This document shows positions 8,402 to 16,805 of a DNA stretch of 63,013 nt, piece after piece. How positions within the stretch are numbered: the first letter of the stretch is position 1; each line of letters starts with the position of its first letter. The stretch spans positions 1 to 63,013 of the forward strand of contig CACWLP010000022.1 in NCBI GenBank assembly GCA_902761755.1. Direction: 5' to 3'. This DNA is from an uncultured Eubacteriales bacterium. GTDB lineage: Bacteria > Bacillota > Clostridia > Christensenellales > Aristaeellaceae. Both the position numbers and the translations under genes were made by a program. Below the pieces are notes generated by a model, which made no database searches, had not been told where the DNA came from, and worked only from the letters and a program-made list of their open reading frames with translations.

Positions 8402-11281
8402 ATGAAGGCTGAGGGCTGGGGCATTCCGGAGGACGCCGGGCACGGCGTTTCTTTGGCTGCGTATCTGGATGCCACTCCCTGCGACGAAATCGTCGAATTT
8501 GACCTGATCAACAACCGGTGCCGCAACCTGCGCCATACGGAGGGCAAGTTTTTCGTGCCCGTGATGGACGGCGCGCTGGACGCCATGCACCGCTTTGCCC
8601 CGGAAAACATGGTGCACCCGGATGACCGATCCCACGTGCAGGAATTTCTGAACCCGGAAACCCTGCCCGCCCGCCTGGCCCGCGCCTCCACGCCGGGGAT
8701 GCTGCGGATGGAATCCCGCTACAAAACGCTGAACGGCGATTACCGCTGGACCCGGCAGCTGCTGGTGGGCGGCCCCGCAAGCGGCCTGCCCGAGGGCCTC
8801 GTCCGCAGCTATATTTACGACGTGCAGGCGGAAAAGGAGCAGGAGGGCGTGCTGCGTCCCCGGGGCCAGGAGCACCGGGACGAGCGCACGGGCCTGCTGA
8901 CGGACCGGGATCTGTTCGCCATGACCAAGGACCGGCAGGCGCGGATGCAGGGCCAGTGGTGCGTCATCGCCATTGATATCGAGCATTTCAAGCTCTTCAC
9001 CGACTGGCACGGCAAAAACGCCGCGGACATGCTGCTGGCCCAGATCAGCAAGATCCTGCGCCAGGTGGAGCAGGACACCCGGGGGCTGGCGGGCTACCGC
9101 GGGCTGGACGATTTCTGGCTGGTGGTGCCCTACGACCAGCGCATGATCGAAAACCTCTACAATCAGATCCGGGATCTGATCATTTCCCACGGCAATTCCG
9201 TGGGCTTCCTGCCTATATTCGGCATCTGCATGCTGTCCGCCGCGGACGAGGAAGTGACGGACGTATTCAACCACGCCGCCCTGACGGCGGAGCAGGTGAA
9301 GGGCGATCTGCACAACCGCATCCGCATTTACAATCCTTCCTTCTATCTGCAGACGGCGGAGGAATACCGCCTGCTTTCCGATTTCCAGCGCGCGCTGGAA
9401 AACAAGGAAATCTTCTTCTGCCTCCAGCCCCAGTGCCGGGTGTCCTCCGGCAACGTGGTGGGGGCGGAATCCCTGGCCCGCTGGCGGCTCAAGGACGGCA
9501 CCATGGTGCCCCCCACCAAATTCGTGCCCATCCTGGAAAAATACCGCGTGGTCACCAACCTGGACAAGTACATCTGGGAAGGGGTCTGCGCCTGGCTGCG
9601 CAGCTGGATCGACGCGGGGCACACCCCGGTGCCCATTTCCGTGAACGTCTCCCAGAGCGATATCCTCACCGTGGACGTGCCCGCGTATATGGACGCGCTG
9701 CTGAAAAAATACGAATTGCCCTCCCGGCTGCTGAAGGTGGAGATCACCGAATCCGCCTACGTGGAGGACACCGCCTCCGTGCGCGAAACGGTGCGCCGGC
9801 TGCGGGCCATGGGCATGATGGTGCTCATGGACGATTTCGGCAGCGGTTATTCCTCCCTGAACATGCTGCGCAGCCTGAACGTGGACGTGATCAAGCTGGA
9901 CGCCCAGTTCCTGCACATCAGCGCCCAGGAGGAGCGCAAGGGCATCAGCATCCTGGAATCCATTGTGAATATGGCCAAGTCCATGTCCCTGCCCATCATT
10001 GTGGAGGGCGTGGAGACCCAGGAGCAGATCAATTTCCTCTCCGACCTGGGCTGCCGCTACATGCAGGGCTACTATTTCTACCGCGCCATGCCGGTGGAGG
10101 AGTTTGAGCGCCTCATCAGCGACGAACACCGGCTGGACCTGCGGGGGTTCGAATTCAAATCCACCGGGCAGATCCATCCCCGGGAATTCCTGGATGAGAA
10201 CGTGTTTTCCGACGCCATGCTCAACAACATCCTGGGCCCGGTGGCGATCTACCGCTGGAAAGAGGATAAATCCGTGGATATCATCCGCTTCAACCAGCAG
10301 TATTATCAGATGATGGGCATCCCCCTGCGCCAGCTGGAATCCCGCCGCAGCGACATCCAGCAGTATATGTTCAAAGAGGACAGGGAAAAATTCCGCCATA
10401 TGCTTCTGGCCGCCTTCCAGGATCATCTGAACGGCGCCAAGGGCATCCTGCGGATGTACAAGCCCAACAGCTCCGTGCGCTGGCTGTCCGTTCAGCTGTA
10501 TTACCTGAATGAGGACGAAGCGGGAAAAACTTTCTACGCCTCCTGCGAGGACGTGACGGAGCTGCAGTTCATCAATGTGGATCTGCCCGGCGGCTACCAC
10601 CGCTGCTCCGCGGACGAGAAGCTGGAATTCCGCTACGTCAGCAAGAATTTCCTGGAAATGACGGGCTATACCAAGCAGGAGCTCAAAACCCTTTTCGACA
10701 ACCAGTATTCCCGCATGATGCACCCGGACGATCTGCCCCTGATCCAGAAAAAGGTGTCCGCCCTGCTGGCCGGGAAAACGCCCCCCAGCGACCCGTACCG
10801 GGTGCTGCACAAAAACGGCAGCTATATCTATCTGGCGAACCAGCAGATCCTCACCGACCTGTACGGCGAAGTCTGCTTCATGAGCGTGGCCACGGACGTG
10901 ACGGAGCTCGTCAAAATGCGCAACAGCATGCACGTCCTGGAAAAATACTCCACCGACTGCATCACCTTCGTCCGTCACGACGGAGACCTGTGGGAATACC
11001 AGGTGGTGGTCTACGGCCTGCAGGACAAGCTGGAAATGAACCAGCAGGAATTTGTGGACAGCCTGAATTCCGGCAGGCTTTACGCCATGGTGGATCAATC
11101 CCAGCACGACGAGGCGTTCAACCGGGCCATGGCCGCACGGCGGGCCGACCAGCCCTTTGAAATTTCCTTTGAGCTGTGCCTGCCCAGCGGCCGCCGGCAG
11201 AAGCTGCACATGAAGGCGGACAAGGTGAGCAGCAACAGCTCCTCCCGGCTGAATTACATCTGCGTATTCCAGGCCATGTAA
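8402..11281 (+). CDS. PAS-GGDEF(degenerate)-EAL-PAS-PAS c-di-GMP phosphodiesterase
   Basis: A 959-residue cytoplasmic signalling protein with no membrane segment. The order is PAS (about 20-150), GGDEF-like (160-310), EAL (315-570), then two PAS-type modules (590-840) and a further PAS-like stretch to the end. The GGDEF site reads GLDDF, so cyclase activity is unlikely. The EAL domain keeps QPQ, the motif glutamate (GAESLARW), SVNVS, EITES, MDDFGSGYSS, VIKLD, EGVET and MQGYYF, which is the full set needed for c-di-GMP hydrolysis. The start was chosen at the ATG at 8402 after GGGGAAGGTGAG. A LacI-type sensor gene follows after 62 bases in the same direction. The activity prediction is strong; the signals sensed by the PAS domains are unknown. 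Confidence 0.92.
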   Translation: MKAEGWGIPEDAGHGVSLAAYLDATPCDEIVEFDLINNRCRNLRHTEGKFFVPVMDGALDAMHRFAPENMVHPDDRSHVQEFLNPETLPARLARASTPGMLRMESRYKTLNGDYRWTRQLLVGGPASGLPEGLVRSYIYDVQAEKEQEGVLRPRGQEHRDERTGLLTDRDLFAMTKDRQARMQGQWCVIAIDIEHFKLFTDWHGKNAADMLLAQISKILRQVEQDTRGLAGYRGLDDFWLVVPYDQRMIENLYNQIRDLIISHGNSVGFLPIFGICMLSAADEEVTDVFNHAALTAEQVKGDLHNRIRIYNPSFYLQTAEEYRLLSDFQRALENKEIFFCLQPQCRVSSGNVVGAESLARWRLKDGTMVPPTKFVPILEKYRVVTNLDKYIWEGVCAWLRSWIDAGHTPVPISVNVSQSDILTVDVPAYMDALLKKYELPSRLLKVEITESAYVEDTASVRETVRRLRAMGMMVLMDDFGSGYSSLNMLRSLNVDVIKLDAQFLHISAQEERKGISILESIVNMAKSMSLPIIVEGVETQEQINFLSDLGCRYMQGYYFYRAMPVEEFERLISDEHRLDLRGFEFKSTGQIHPREFLDENVFSDAMLNNILGPVAIYRWKEDKSVDIIRFNQQYYQMMGIPLRQLESRRSDIQQYMFKEDREKFRHMLLAAFQDHLNGAKGILRMYKPNSSVRWLSVQLYYLNEDEAGKTFYASCEDVTELQFINVDLPGGYHRCSADEKLEFRYVSKNFLEMTGYTKQELKTLFDNQYSRMMHPDDLPLIQKKVSALLAGKTPPSDPYRVLHKNGSYIYLANQQILTDLYGEVCFMSVATDVTELVKMRNSMHVLEKYSTDCITFVRHDGDLWEYQVVVYGLQDKLEMNQQEFVDSLNSGRLYAMVDQSQHDEAFNRAMAARRADQPFEISFELCLPSGRRQKLHMKADKVSSNSSSRLNYICVFQAM

Positions 11282-11343
11282 GAACGGCTCTTTCCCCGCA
11301 CGGATCCTTCGTTTTCCCATCCAATCCTGAGGAGGTGGCCTTT

Positions 11344-12222
11344 ATGCCAGCAAAGAACAATCCCGGCGCTCCGCTGACCTACAACCTGGGCGTGCTGTTC
11401 GTGGAGGAGAGCAAGAGCGGCCTCACCCATCCCTTTTTCGCCAACATGCTCAATTCCTTCAAGGCGGAGGTGGAAGAGCACGGCTACGACATCACCTTCA
11501 TCAACGACCGCATCGGCGGAGAAAAGACCACCTATCTGGAGCACTGCCGCTCCAGGAAGCTGGACGGCGTGTTCATCCCGGTGATCAATTTTGAATCCGA
11601 AAGCGTGGAGGAGCTTCTTTCCTCGGACTTCCCCTGCGTCACGGTGGATCATCCCTTCCCCGGCCAGCCCAGCGTGGTATCCGACAACCGGGCGGGGGTC
11701 CGCCAGCTGGTGGAATACGCCGTATCCCTGGGCCACAGGCGCATCGCCTTCATCAGCGGCCAGCGCAATTCCCGGGTGACGGACGAGCGCATCGACGAAT
11801 TCCGCGCCGCCATGGGCGACCGCGGGCTGCCCATCCCGGAAGGGTATCTGGTGGAAGGCCGCTACGACGATTTGAATCTGATCCGCACCATGGTGCAGAC
11901 CATGATGGACCGGCCGGACCGGCCCACCTGCCTGCTGCTGCCGGACGACGCCAGCTACCTGGGCGCCCAGGAAGTGATCCGGGAAAACGAGCTGCGCATC
12001 CCCGCGGACGTATCCGTGGCCGGCTACGACGGCATCCCCCTGACCCAGTCCCTCCGGCCGCACCTGACCACCGTGCGCCAGAACAACGAGGAGCTGGGCC
12101 GCGTCGCAGCCCAGCTGCTGATCCGGAAGATCGAGGGCCTTTCCGACGCCCCCGACCAGCAGATCACCGTCCCCGTCACCCTGCTCAAGGGCGAGACCGT
12201 GGGCTGGTGCAACAACTGGTGA
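11344..12222 (+). CDS. LacI/PBP1-type sugar-sensor protein lacking the DNA-binding domain
   Basis: A 292-residue protein matching the effector-binding half of LacI/GalR regulators: NLGVLFVEES, TYLEHCRSRKLDGVFIP, FPCVTVDHPF, SDNRAGVRQLVEYAV, GHRRIAFISG, VSVAGYDGIPLTQ and LTTVRQNNEELGR. The usual N-terminal helix-turn-helix and hinge (about 50-60 residues) is absent. The protein starts MPAKNNPGAPLTYNLGVLF right after a strong GAGGAGGTGG site, so it was not lost by a wrong start. No signal peptide is visible. It follows the EAL gene by 62 bases and is probably co-transcribed, suggesting a cytoplasmic ligand sensor acting through protein contacts. The HTH loss is clear; the role is inferred. Confidence 0.85.
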   Translation: MPAKNNPGAPLTYNLGVLFVEESKSGLTHPFFANMLNSFKAEVEEHGYDITFINDRIGGEKTTYLEHCRSRKLDGVFIPVINFESESVEELLSSDFPCVTVDHPFPGQPSVVSDNRAGVRQLVEYAVSLGHRRIAFISGQRNSRVTDERIDEFRAAMGDRGLPIPEGYLVEGRYDDLNLIRTMVQTMMDRPDRPTCLLLPDDASYLGAQEVIRENELRIPADVSVAGYDGIPLTQSLRPHLTTVRQNNEELGRVAAQLLIRKIEGLSDAPDQQITVPVTLLKGETVGWCNNW

Positions 12223-12256
12223 GCCGCGCCGGGCCTCCTTTAGACCGTAAAAAACA

Positions 12257-12297
12257 GCAGCCGGGAGAAAGCGCTTTCCGTTTTCTCCCGGCTTTTT
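12257..12297 (+). terminator. intrinsic terminator after the LacI-like sensor
   Basis: AGCCGGGAGAAA pairs with TTTTCTCCCGGCT, followed by TTTT. It closes the EAL plus sensor unit. Confidence 0.85.
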
Positions 12298-12303
12298 CCA
12301 TAA

Positions 12304-12329
12304 GAAAAAACCCGCCATGGAGCGGGTTT
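12304..12329 (-). terminator. intrinsic terminator of rpsT
   Basis: CCCGC pairs with GCGGG around a six-base loop, with a T-run on the minus strand. It lies 22 bases past the rpsT stop. Confidence 0.8.
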
Positions 12330-12351
12330 CAGGCAAAACTATTGGTCACAG

Positions 12352-12615
12352 TCAGGCTTCGGCTTTGTTCATGGCCTTGGCCAGACGGGCCTTTTTGCGG
12401 TTGGCAGCGTTCTTGTGGATGACGCCCTTGGAGACCGCTTTATCAATAGCGGAGGCGGTGGCGCTCAGTTGCGCGCTGGCGGGGGCGACGCCCTCAGTCA
12501 GAGCGACCTGATACTTCTTGATGGCAGTCTTAACGCCCGTCTTCACCATACGATTCCGCAGGTTCTTCGTCTTGCTCACCTTCACACGCTTCATGGCGGA
12601 CTTGATGTTCGGCAA
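12352..12615 (-). CDS. rpsT: 30S ribosomal protein S20
   Basis: An 87-residue basic protein starting MPNIKSAMKRVKVSKTKNLR, the typical S20 N-terminus, which binds 16S rRNA in the small subunit. The start codon is TTG at 12615-12613, preceded by GAGGAGGTGAAGGAAG; no ATG is available at this position. A TTG start is also used by rpsT of Escherichia coli, where it takes part in autoregulation, so weak initiation here may be meaningful. It is a single gene with its own promoter and terminator. Confidence 0.98.
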   Translation of the reverse strand: MPNIKSAMKRVKVSKTKNLRNRMVKTGVKTAIKKYQVALTEGVAPASAQLSATASAIDKAVSKGVIHKNAANRKKARLAKAMNKAEA

Positions 12616-12663
12616 CTTCCTTCACCTCCTCACGGATTACTGCGCTGATAATCAGCAAACGGT

Positions 12664-12692
12664 ATTTTATCATAAGGCTTTCCAAAACGCAA
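12664..12692 (-). promoter_or_regulatory. putative sigma-A promoter of rpsT
   Basis: TTGCGT and TAAAAT are 17 bases apart on the minus strand, about 49 bases upstream of the TTG start. Confidence 0.65.
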
Positions 12693-12782
12693 GCCCTTTT
12701 TTTCACGATTTTTCATTTTCTCCCGGGCCTTTTTCCCGGGCATCCACATATGGTGGACGCCCCTTCCCGCACCCCCTGTATC

Positions 12783-12811
12783 TTGCCCGACGGCGGCAGC
12801 AGTATTATAAT
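12783..12811 (+). promoter_or_regulatory. putative sigma-A promoter for the LMW phosphatase gene
   Basis: TTGCCC and TATAAT are 17 bases apart, 50 bases upstream of the start at 12861. Confidence 0.65.
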
Positions 12812-12860
12812 AGGAACAGACCGGGCCGAAAAAAACCGCCCGGATCGGAAAGGAAGCGCC

Positions 12861-13253
12861 ATGATCCTCTTTGTCTGCACCGGCAACACCTGCCGCAGCC
12901 CCCTGGCCGCCGCCCTGGCCCGGGCCCGGGGCGCCGACGCGGAATCCGCCGGCCTTTGCGCCCGGGCGGGGGACTCCGCCACGCCGCAGGCGATCCGCGC
13001 CGCCGCCCGCCGCGGGGCGGACCTGACGGGCCACGCCGCCCGGCCCGTGACGCCCGGCCTGATGGCCCGGGCCGAACGGGTCTACGCCATGACCGACGCC
13101 CACGCCGAAACGCTCAAAGCGCTGTTTCCCGCCCAGGCGGGCAAGGTCCGCGTGCTTACGCCGCAGATCCCCGATCCCTTCGGCGGGGACGACGCGGTGT
13201 ACGAGGCCTGCGCCCGGGCGCTGATCCGGGCGCTGGAAAGGGAAGGGCTCTGA
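12861..13253 (+). CDS. low-molecular-weight protein tyrosine/arginine phosphatase
   Basis: A 130-residue cytosolic phosphatase of the low-molecular-weight PTP family. The active-site loop CTGNTCRS is at residues 6-13 (Cys6, Arg12), and the acid motif IPDPFGG lies near residue 100. The threonine in the loop (CTGNT) is the form seen in YwlE-type protein arginine phosphatases, so arginine rather than tyrosine dephosphorylation is possible. It is slightly short for the family (usually about 150). The start is at the ATG after GGAAAGGAAG. It is a single gene; the substrate call is inference. Confidence 0.88.
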   Translation: MILFVCTGNTCRSPLAAALARARGADAESAGLCARAGDSATPQAIRAAARRGADLTGHAARPVTPGLMARAERVYAMTDAHAETLKALFPAQAGKVRVLTPQIPDPFGGDDAVYEACARALIRALEREGL

Positions 13254-13280
13254 CGGGGAAGCAAACTCCTCCCGCCCCCC

Positions 13281-13309
13281 TTCCCAAATCTCCGAATCCC
13301 TGCTATAAT
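13281..13309 (+). promoter_or_regulatory. putative sigma-A promoter for trkA-trkH
   Basis: A weak -35 (TTCCCA) and a perfect TATAAT are 17 bases apart, 30 bases upstream of trkA. Confidence 0.5.
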
Positions 13310-13339
13310 GATAGGTGATTTCGCTTTTTGGAGGCTTTC

Positions 13340-14704
13340 ATGCGAATTTTAGTGATTGGCAGCGGCAAGATGGGCACCTCCCTGGCCCAGAGCCTGATTG
13401 CCGAAGGCCATGACGTTACCGTCATCGACCGCAGCGACACCGTGATCCAGCGCAGCCAGGACGCCCTGGACGCCATGTTCATCCACGGCAGCGGCGTCAG
13501 CGTGGATACGCTGCGGGAAGCGGACGTGCAGCACGCCGATATCGTCATCGCCGCCACCATGGGCGACGAGATCAATATGCTTTCCTGCCTGACGGCCAAG
13601 CGCCTGGGGGCCCAGTATACCATCGCCCGGATCCGGGATCCGGAATACCTGTCCACTTTGCCCTTCCTGCAGAAGGAGCTTTCCATCGACTACGCGATCA
13701 ACCCCGAACGCGCCACCGCCCGGGAAATCAGCCGCATGCTGCGCTTCCCTTTCGCCGGCATGGTGGAAACCTTCGCCCGGGGCCAGGTGGAAATGGCGGA
13801 CTTCCGGGCCGCAGAGGGCGACGGCGTGGTGGGCGTGCCCCTGCGCGATATGTACCGCAAAAACAAGCATCTGCCCCAGGTGCTCTTCTGCGCGGTGGAG
13901 CGCGGGGACGACCTGATCATCCCCAAGGGTGATTTCGTCATCCAGGCGGGGGACCGGGTGCACGTGGTATCCGACGTGAAAACCATCACCCAGTTTTTCG
14001 AAGCCCTGAACAAGGGCTCCTCCGCCATCAAGACGGTCATGATCATGGGCGGCGGCCGCATCGGGTATTACCTGGCCAATATGCTGCTGGGCATGAAGAT
14101 CAAGGTGAGCCTCATCGAGCTGAACCCCGAAAAGGCCCGCCGCCTGTCCGAATCCCTGCCCGGGGCCACCATCATCCAGGGCGACGGCACGGACCAGGAC
14201 CTGCTGGAAAGCGAGGGCCTTCCCGACGTGCACGCCTTCGTGCCCCTGTCCGGCCGGGATGAGGAAAACCTGATGGCCGGGTTTTACGCGGTGCAGCGGG
14301 GGGTCAAGAAGGTCATCGTCAAATCCAACCGGGACAATTATTCCGCCATCATGCACAATATGGGCCTGGACAGCATCATCAGCCCCAAGACCGTGGCCTG
14401 CAACACCATCTTGCGCACCGTGCGCACCCGGGCCAGCCGCGCCACCGCCACCGTGGAGCGCATGTACCGCCTGATGGACGGCCGGGCCGAGGCCCTGGAA
14501 TTCATCGCCCAGGCCAACGCGCCCTATATCCACGTGCCCCTCAAAAACCTGAACGTCAGCGGCGACGCCCTGATCGCCGTGATCGTGCGGGAGGGGCAGG
14601 TGCAGGTGCCTTTCGGCAACGACACCATCGAGGCCGGGGACCATGTGGTGGCCATTTCCCGCCGCCCCGGCATCAGCGATCTGGGCCAGATCGTAAGAAA
14701 ATAA
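13340..14704 (+). CDS. trkA: Trk potassium uptake system peripheral protein TrkA
   Basis: A 454-residue protein with two RCK units. Each has a nucleotide-binding fold (ILVIGSGKMGTSLAQ at residue 2 and VMIMGGGRIGYYLA near 233) and a TrkA-C domain, the second ending VPFGNDTIEAGDHVVAISRR. TrkA gates the TrkH channel in response to bound nucleotides. The start is the ATG at 13340 after TTTGGAGGCTTTC. trkH follows after 60 bases; a GC-rich hairpin at about 14709-14735 lies between them without a T-run. Confidence 0.96.
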   Translation: MRILVIGSGKMGTSLAQSLIAEGHDVTVIDRSDTVIQRSQDALDAMFIHGSGVSVDTLREADVQHADIVIAATMGDEINMLSCLTAKRLGAQYTIARIRDPEYLSTLPFLQKELSIDYAINPERATAREISRMLRFPFAGMVETFARGQVEMADFRAAEGDGVVGVPLRDMYRKNKHLPQVLFCAVERGDDLIIPKGDFVIQAGDRVHVVSDVKTITQFFEALNKGSSAIKTVMIMGGGRIGYYLANMLLGMKIKVSLIELNPEKARRLSESLPGATIIQGDGTDQDLLESEGLPDVHAFVPLSGRDEENLMAGFYAVQRGVKKVIVKSNRDNYSAIMHNMGLDSIISPKTVACNTILRTVRTRASRATATVERMYRLMDGRAEALEFIAQANAPYIHVPLKNLNVSGDALIAVIVREGQVQVPFGNDTIEAGDHVVAISRRPGISDLGQIVRK

Positions 14705-14764
14705 AACTGCGCGCCCGGGCAACGACGCCCGGGCGTCCATCTGACAGACAAGGGGATTTTGATT

Positions 14765-16210
14765 TTGAACTACGCATTGGTATTCCGGCTGCTGGGCAGG
14801 CTGCTGATGATGGAAGGGGCGCTGATGACCCCCTCCCTGGCCGTGGCGCTGATCCATCGGGAGGGCGACGCCGTGGCCATCGGCGCGACGATCCTGCTGT
14901 GCCTGGGCTGCGGCGCCCTGCCGGGCTATCTGCTTTCTCCCAAGCGGGAGGATCTTACCGCCCGGGACGGCATGGCCGTAGCGGGCCTGAGCTGGCTGCT
15001 CCTGTCCTTTTTCGGGGGCATCCCCTTCGTGCTCTCCGGGGCGATCCCTCACCTGCACGACGCGTTTTTTGAATCCGTCAGCGGCTTCACCACCACCGGG
15101 GCCACCATCCTTACCGCCATCGAGGGCCTGCCCAAGGGCATATTGTTCTGGCGGTCCTTCACCCACTGGATCGGCGGCATGGGCGTGCTGGTGTTCACTC
15201 TGGCGGTGCTGCCCCGGCTGTCCGGCCGCACCAGCCTGCTGGCCCGGGCGGAAAGCCCCGGCCCCACCTTCAGCAAGCTCAAGCCCAAAATGGGCGATAC
15301 CGCCAAGGTGCTTTACGCCCTGTATTTCGCCCTTTCCCTGGCCGAATGCGTGTGCCTGCGCCTGGCGGGCATGAACCTCTACGACGCCCTGATCCACACC
15401 TTCGGCACCGCGGGCACCGGCGGCTTTTCCAATTACAACAAAAGCGTGGCGGCCTTCGGCAATCCCCTGATCGAATGGATCATCGGCGGGTTCATGCTGC
15501 TGTTCGGGGTCAATTTCGCGGTGTATTTCCACGCCGTGCGCCGGGAGGGGAAGCCCATCTTGCACAGCGAGGAAATGTGGGGCTATCTGGGCTTGGCCTT
15601 CGCCGCCACCCTGGGGATCACGCTGACCATCCTGCCCGAATACCCCGATTTCTTTTCCGCCCTGCGCCACGGCTTTTTCCAGACCAATTCCGTCATCTCC
15701 ACCACCGGCTTCACCACCGCGGATTACAACGCCTGGCCCGTATTCGCCCGGGCGCTGCTGCTGCTGGTGATGTGCACGGGCGCCTGCGCAGGCTCCACCG
15801 CCGGCGGGTTCAAGATCAGCCGGGTGCAGCTGCTGCTCAAATCCGCCTACCGGGATCTGGAGCATACCCTGCTGCCCCGGAAGGTGGCCGTGGTGCGCTT
15901 CGAGGGCAAGCCCGTGCCGGAAACCACCCTGGGCCAGCTGGGGGTGTACCTGTTCATTTATCTGAGCGTATTTCTCATCGGGGGGATCATCCTTTCCGTC
16001 GACGCCGCGGACCCCACCACCGCCTTTTCCGCTTCCCTCACCTGCCTTTCCAACGTGGGCCCGGGCCTGGGCCAGGTGGGCCCCACGGGCAATTTCGCCT
16101 TCTTTTCCCCCTTTTCCAAGCTGATCATGTCCCTGCTGATGCTGGGAGGCAGGCTGGAGATCTATCCCATCCTGATCCTGTTTTCCCCCACGGTGTGGAA
16201 AAAGAACTGA
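14765..16210 (+). CDS. trkH: Trk potassium uptake channel subunit TrkH
   Basis: A 481-residue membrane protein of the TrkH/KtrB family, built of four repeated M1-P-M2 units. Selectivity-filter segments are visible as SGFTTTGATI, GTAGTGGFSNYN, ISTTGFTTADYN and SNVGPGLGQVG. It imports K+ together with TrkA encoded just upstream. I chose the TTG at 14765 (MNYALVFRLLG) because AGGGG lies about 9 bases upstream; a second TTG at 14759 is too close to that site. Ends in EIYPILILFSPTVWKKN, a usual TrkH terminus. Confidence 0.94.
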   Translation: MNYALVFRLLGRLLMMEGALMTPSLAVALIHREGDAVAIGATILLCLGCGALPGYLLSPKREDLTARDGMAVAGLSWLLLSFFGGIPFVLSGAIPHLHDAFFESVSGFTTTGATILTAIEGLPKGILFWRSFTHWIGGMGVLVFTLAVLPRLSGRTSLLARAESPGPTFSKLKPKMGDTAKVLYALYFALSLAECVCLRLAGMNLYDALIHTFGTAGTGGFSNYNKSVAAFGNPLIEWIIGGFMLLFGVNFAVYFHAVRREGKPILHSEEMWGYLGLAFAATLGITLTILPEYPDFFSALRHGFFQTNSVISTTGFTTADYNAWPVFARALLLLVMCTGACAGSTAGGFKISRVQLLLKSAYRDLEHTLLPRKVAVVRFEGKPVPETTLGQLGVYLFIYLSVFLIGGIILSVDAADPTTAFSASLTCLSNVGPGLGQVGPTGNFAFFSPFSKLIMSLLMLGGRLEIYPILILFSPTVWKKN

Positions 16211-16218
16211 CGCAAAAA

Positions 16219-16258
16219 CAGCGGCGCCTGCCCCAATGCGGGGAAGCGCCGCTTTTCA
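16219..16258 (+). terminator. intrinsic terminator after trkH
   Basis: AGCGGCGC pairs with GCGCCGCT across an 18-base loop that itself contains CCCC/GGGG, followed by TTTTCATTT. Confidence 0.75.
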
Positions 16259-16297
16259 TTTCCGCGGCGAAAGATACGTCCCGGCGAAAACCGGCCC

Positions 16298-16465
16298 TTA
16301 CCGGCTTTCCTCCGGCGGTTTTACCGGGAGCTGCATCAGCTCCGACAGCGCCCCGATTTCTCCGTCCCCCTCCATCTGGGCGGGGAGAAGGCCGGTGCAC
16401 TCGGTCATGGACGCCGCCTGTCCGATCCCGGACGAGAGCGTCCTTTTCTTTTTCTTCTTTTTCAT
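16298..16465 (-). CDS. small conserved-looking protein with an MTECTGL motif
   Basis: A 55-residue protein with a lysine-rich start (MKKKKKKRTLSSGIGQAASM), a central MTECTGLLPAQ motif and an acidic, proline-rich end. Its ATG overlaps the TGA of the DUF1540 gene by four bases (16462-16465), which argues strongly that it is translated. I recall similar short MTECTGL proteins in Clostridia but cannot name a family. No signal peptide or membrane segment. Function unknown. Confidence 0.65.
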   Translation of the reverse strand: MKKKKKKRTLSSGIGQAASMTECTGLLPAQMEGDGEIGALSELMQLPVKPPEESR

Positions 16466-16632
16466 CGGCACTCGTAGCTGGAGCACATGCTCTCGTCCGC
16501 GGGGTCGCCGGAATAGGCCATGGGCGTGGGGGATACCTGGATGCTCTCCAGGGAGCACAATCCCTTCTCCTGCTGCAGATGGCGGCAGCTTTCCACGCTG
16601 CAATGGATGCACTGTTTTTTCGGCTCGGCCAT
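16462..16632 (-). CDS. DUF1540 cysteine-rich small protein
   Basis: A 56-residue protein of the DUF1540 family. The pattern CIHCSVESCRHLQQEKGLCS and the ending SMCSSYECR give seven cysteines in CxxC and CxxxxC spacing, as expected of a small metal-binding fold. The start has GGAGGG about 8 bases upstream. It is coupled by ATGA to the following MTECTGL gene. The family is of unknown function and common in Clostridia. Confidence 0.85.
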   Translation of the reverse strand: MAEPKKQCIHCSVESCRHLQQEKGLCSLESIQVSPTPMAYSGDPADESMCSSYECR

Positions 16633-16690
16633 GGGAAAACCCTCCTTCTCAACGCTGGGATCCGGAGGATAGCGTGCGCGCATTTCATCC

Positions 16691-16719
16691 TTGCCATGCG
16701 CGGGAAAATATGGTATCAT
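16691..16719 (+). promoter_or_regulatory. putative sigma-A promoter for the QueT gene
   Basis: TTGCCA and TATCAT are 17 bases apart. The leader from here to the start is about 80 bases and contains a GGCCGA/TCGGCC hairpin but no preQ1 riboswitch signature I can recognise. Confidence 0.6.
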
Positions 16720-16805
16720 ACGCCCGGCCGACTGTTTTCGGCCCTCGGACGATGCGTGCTCCGGCGCGCCACCCGCCCGAAATAATTTTATAGGAGGGAT
16801 TTGGC

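Noticed and set aside
8960-9130. Active diguanylate cyclase
   Set aside because: The GGDEF signature is GLDDF, which lacks the second glycine and the catalytic Glu pattern; only the phosphodiesterase half is intact.
8294-11320. A 1,008-codon open frame antisense to the EAL protein
   Set aside because: Composition is Val/His/Gln/Gly-rich without any domain, and the plus strand carries clear PAS and EAL motifs with a good start.
16720-16805. preQ1 riboswitch upstream of the QueT gene
   Set aside because: The leader is only about 80 bases and shows neither the preQ1-I pseudoknot A-rich tail nor the preQ1-II pattern that I know.
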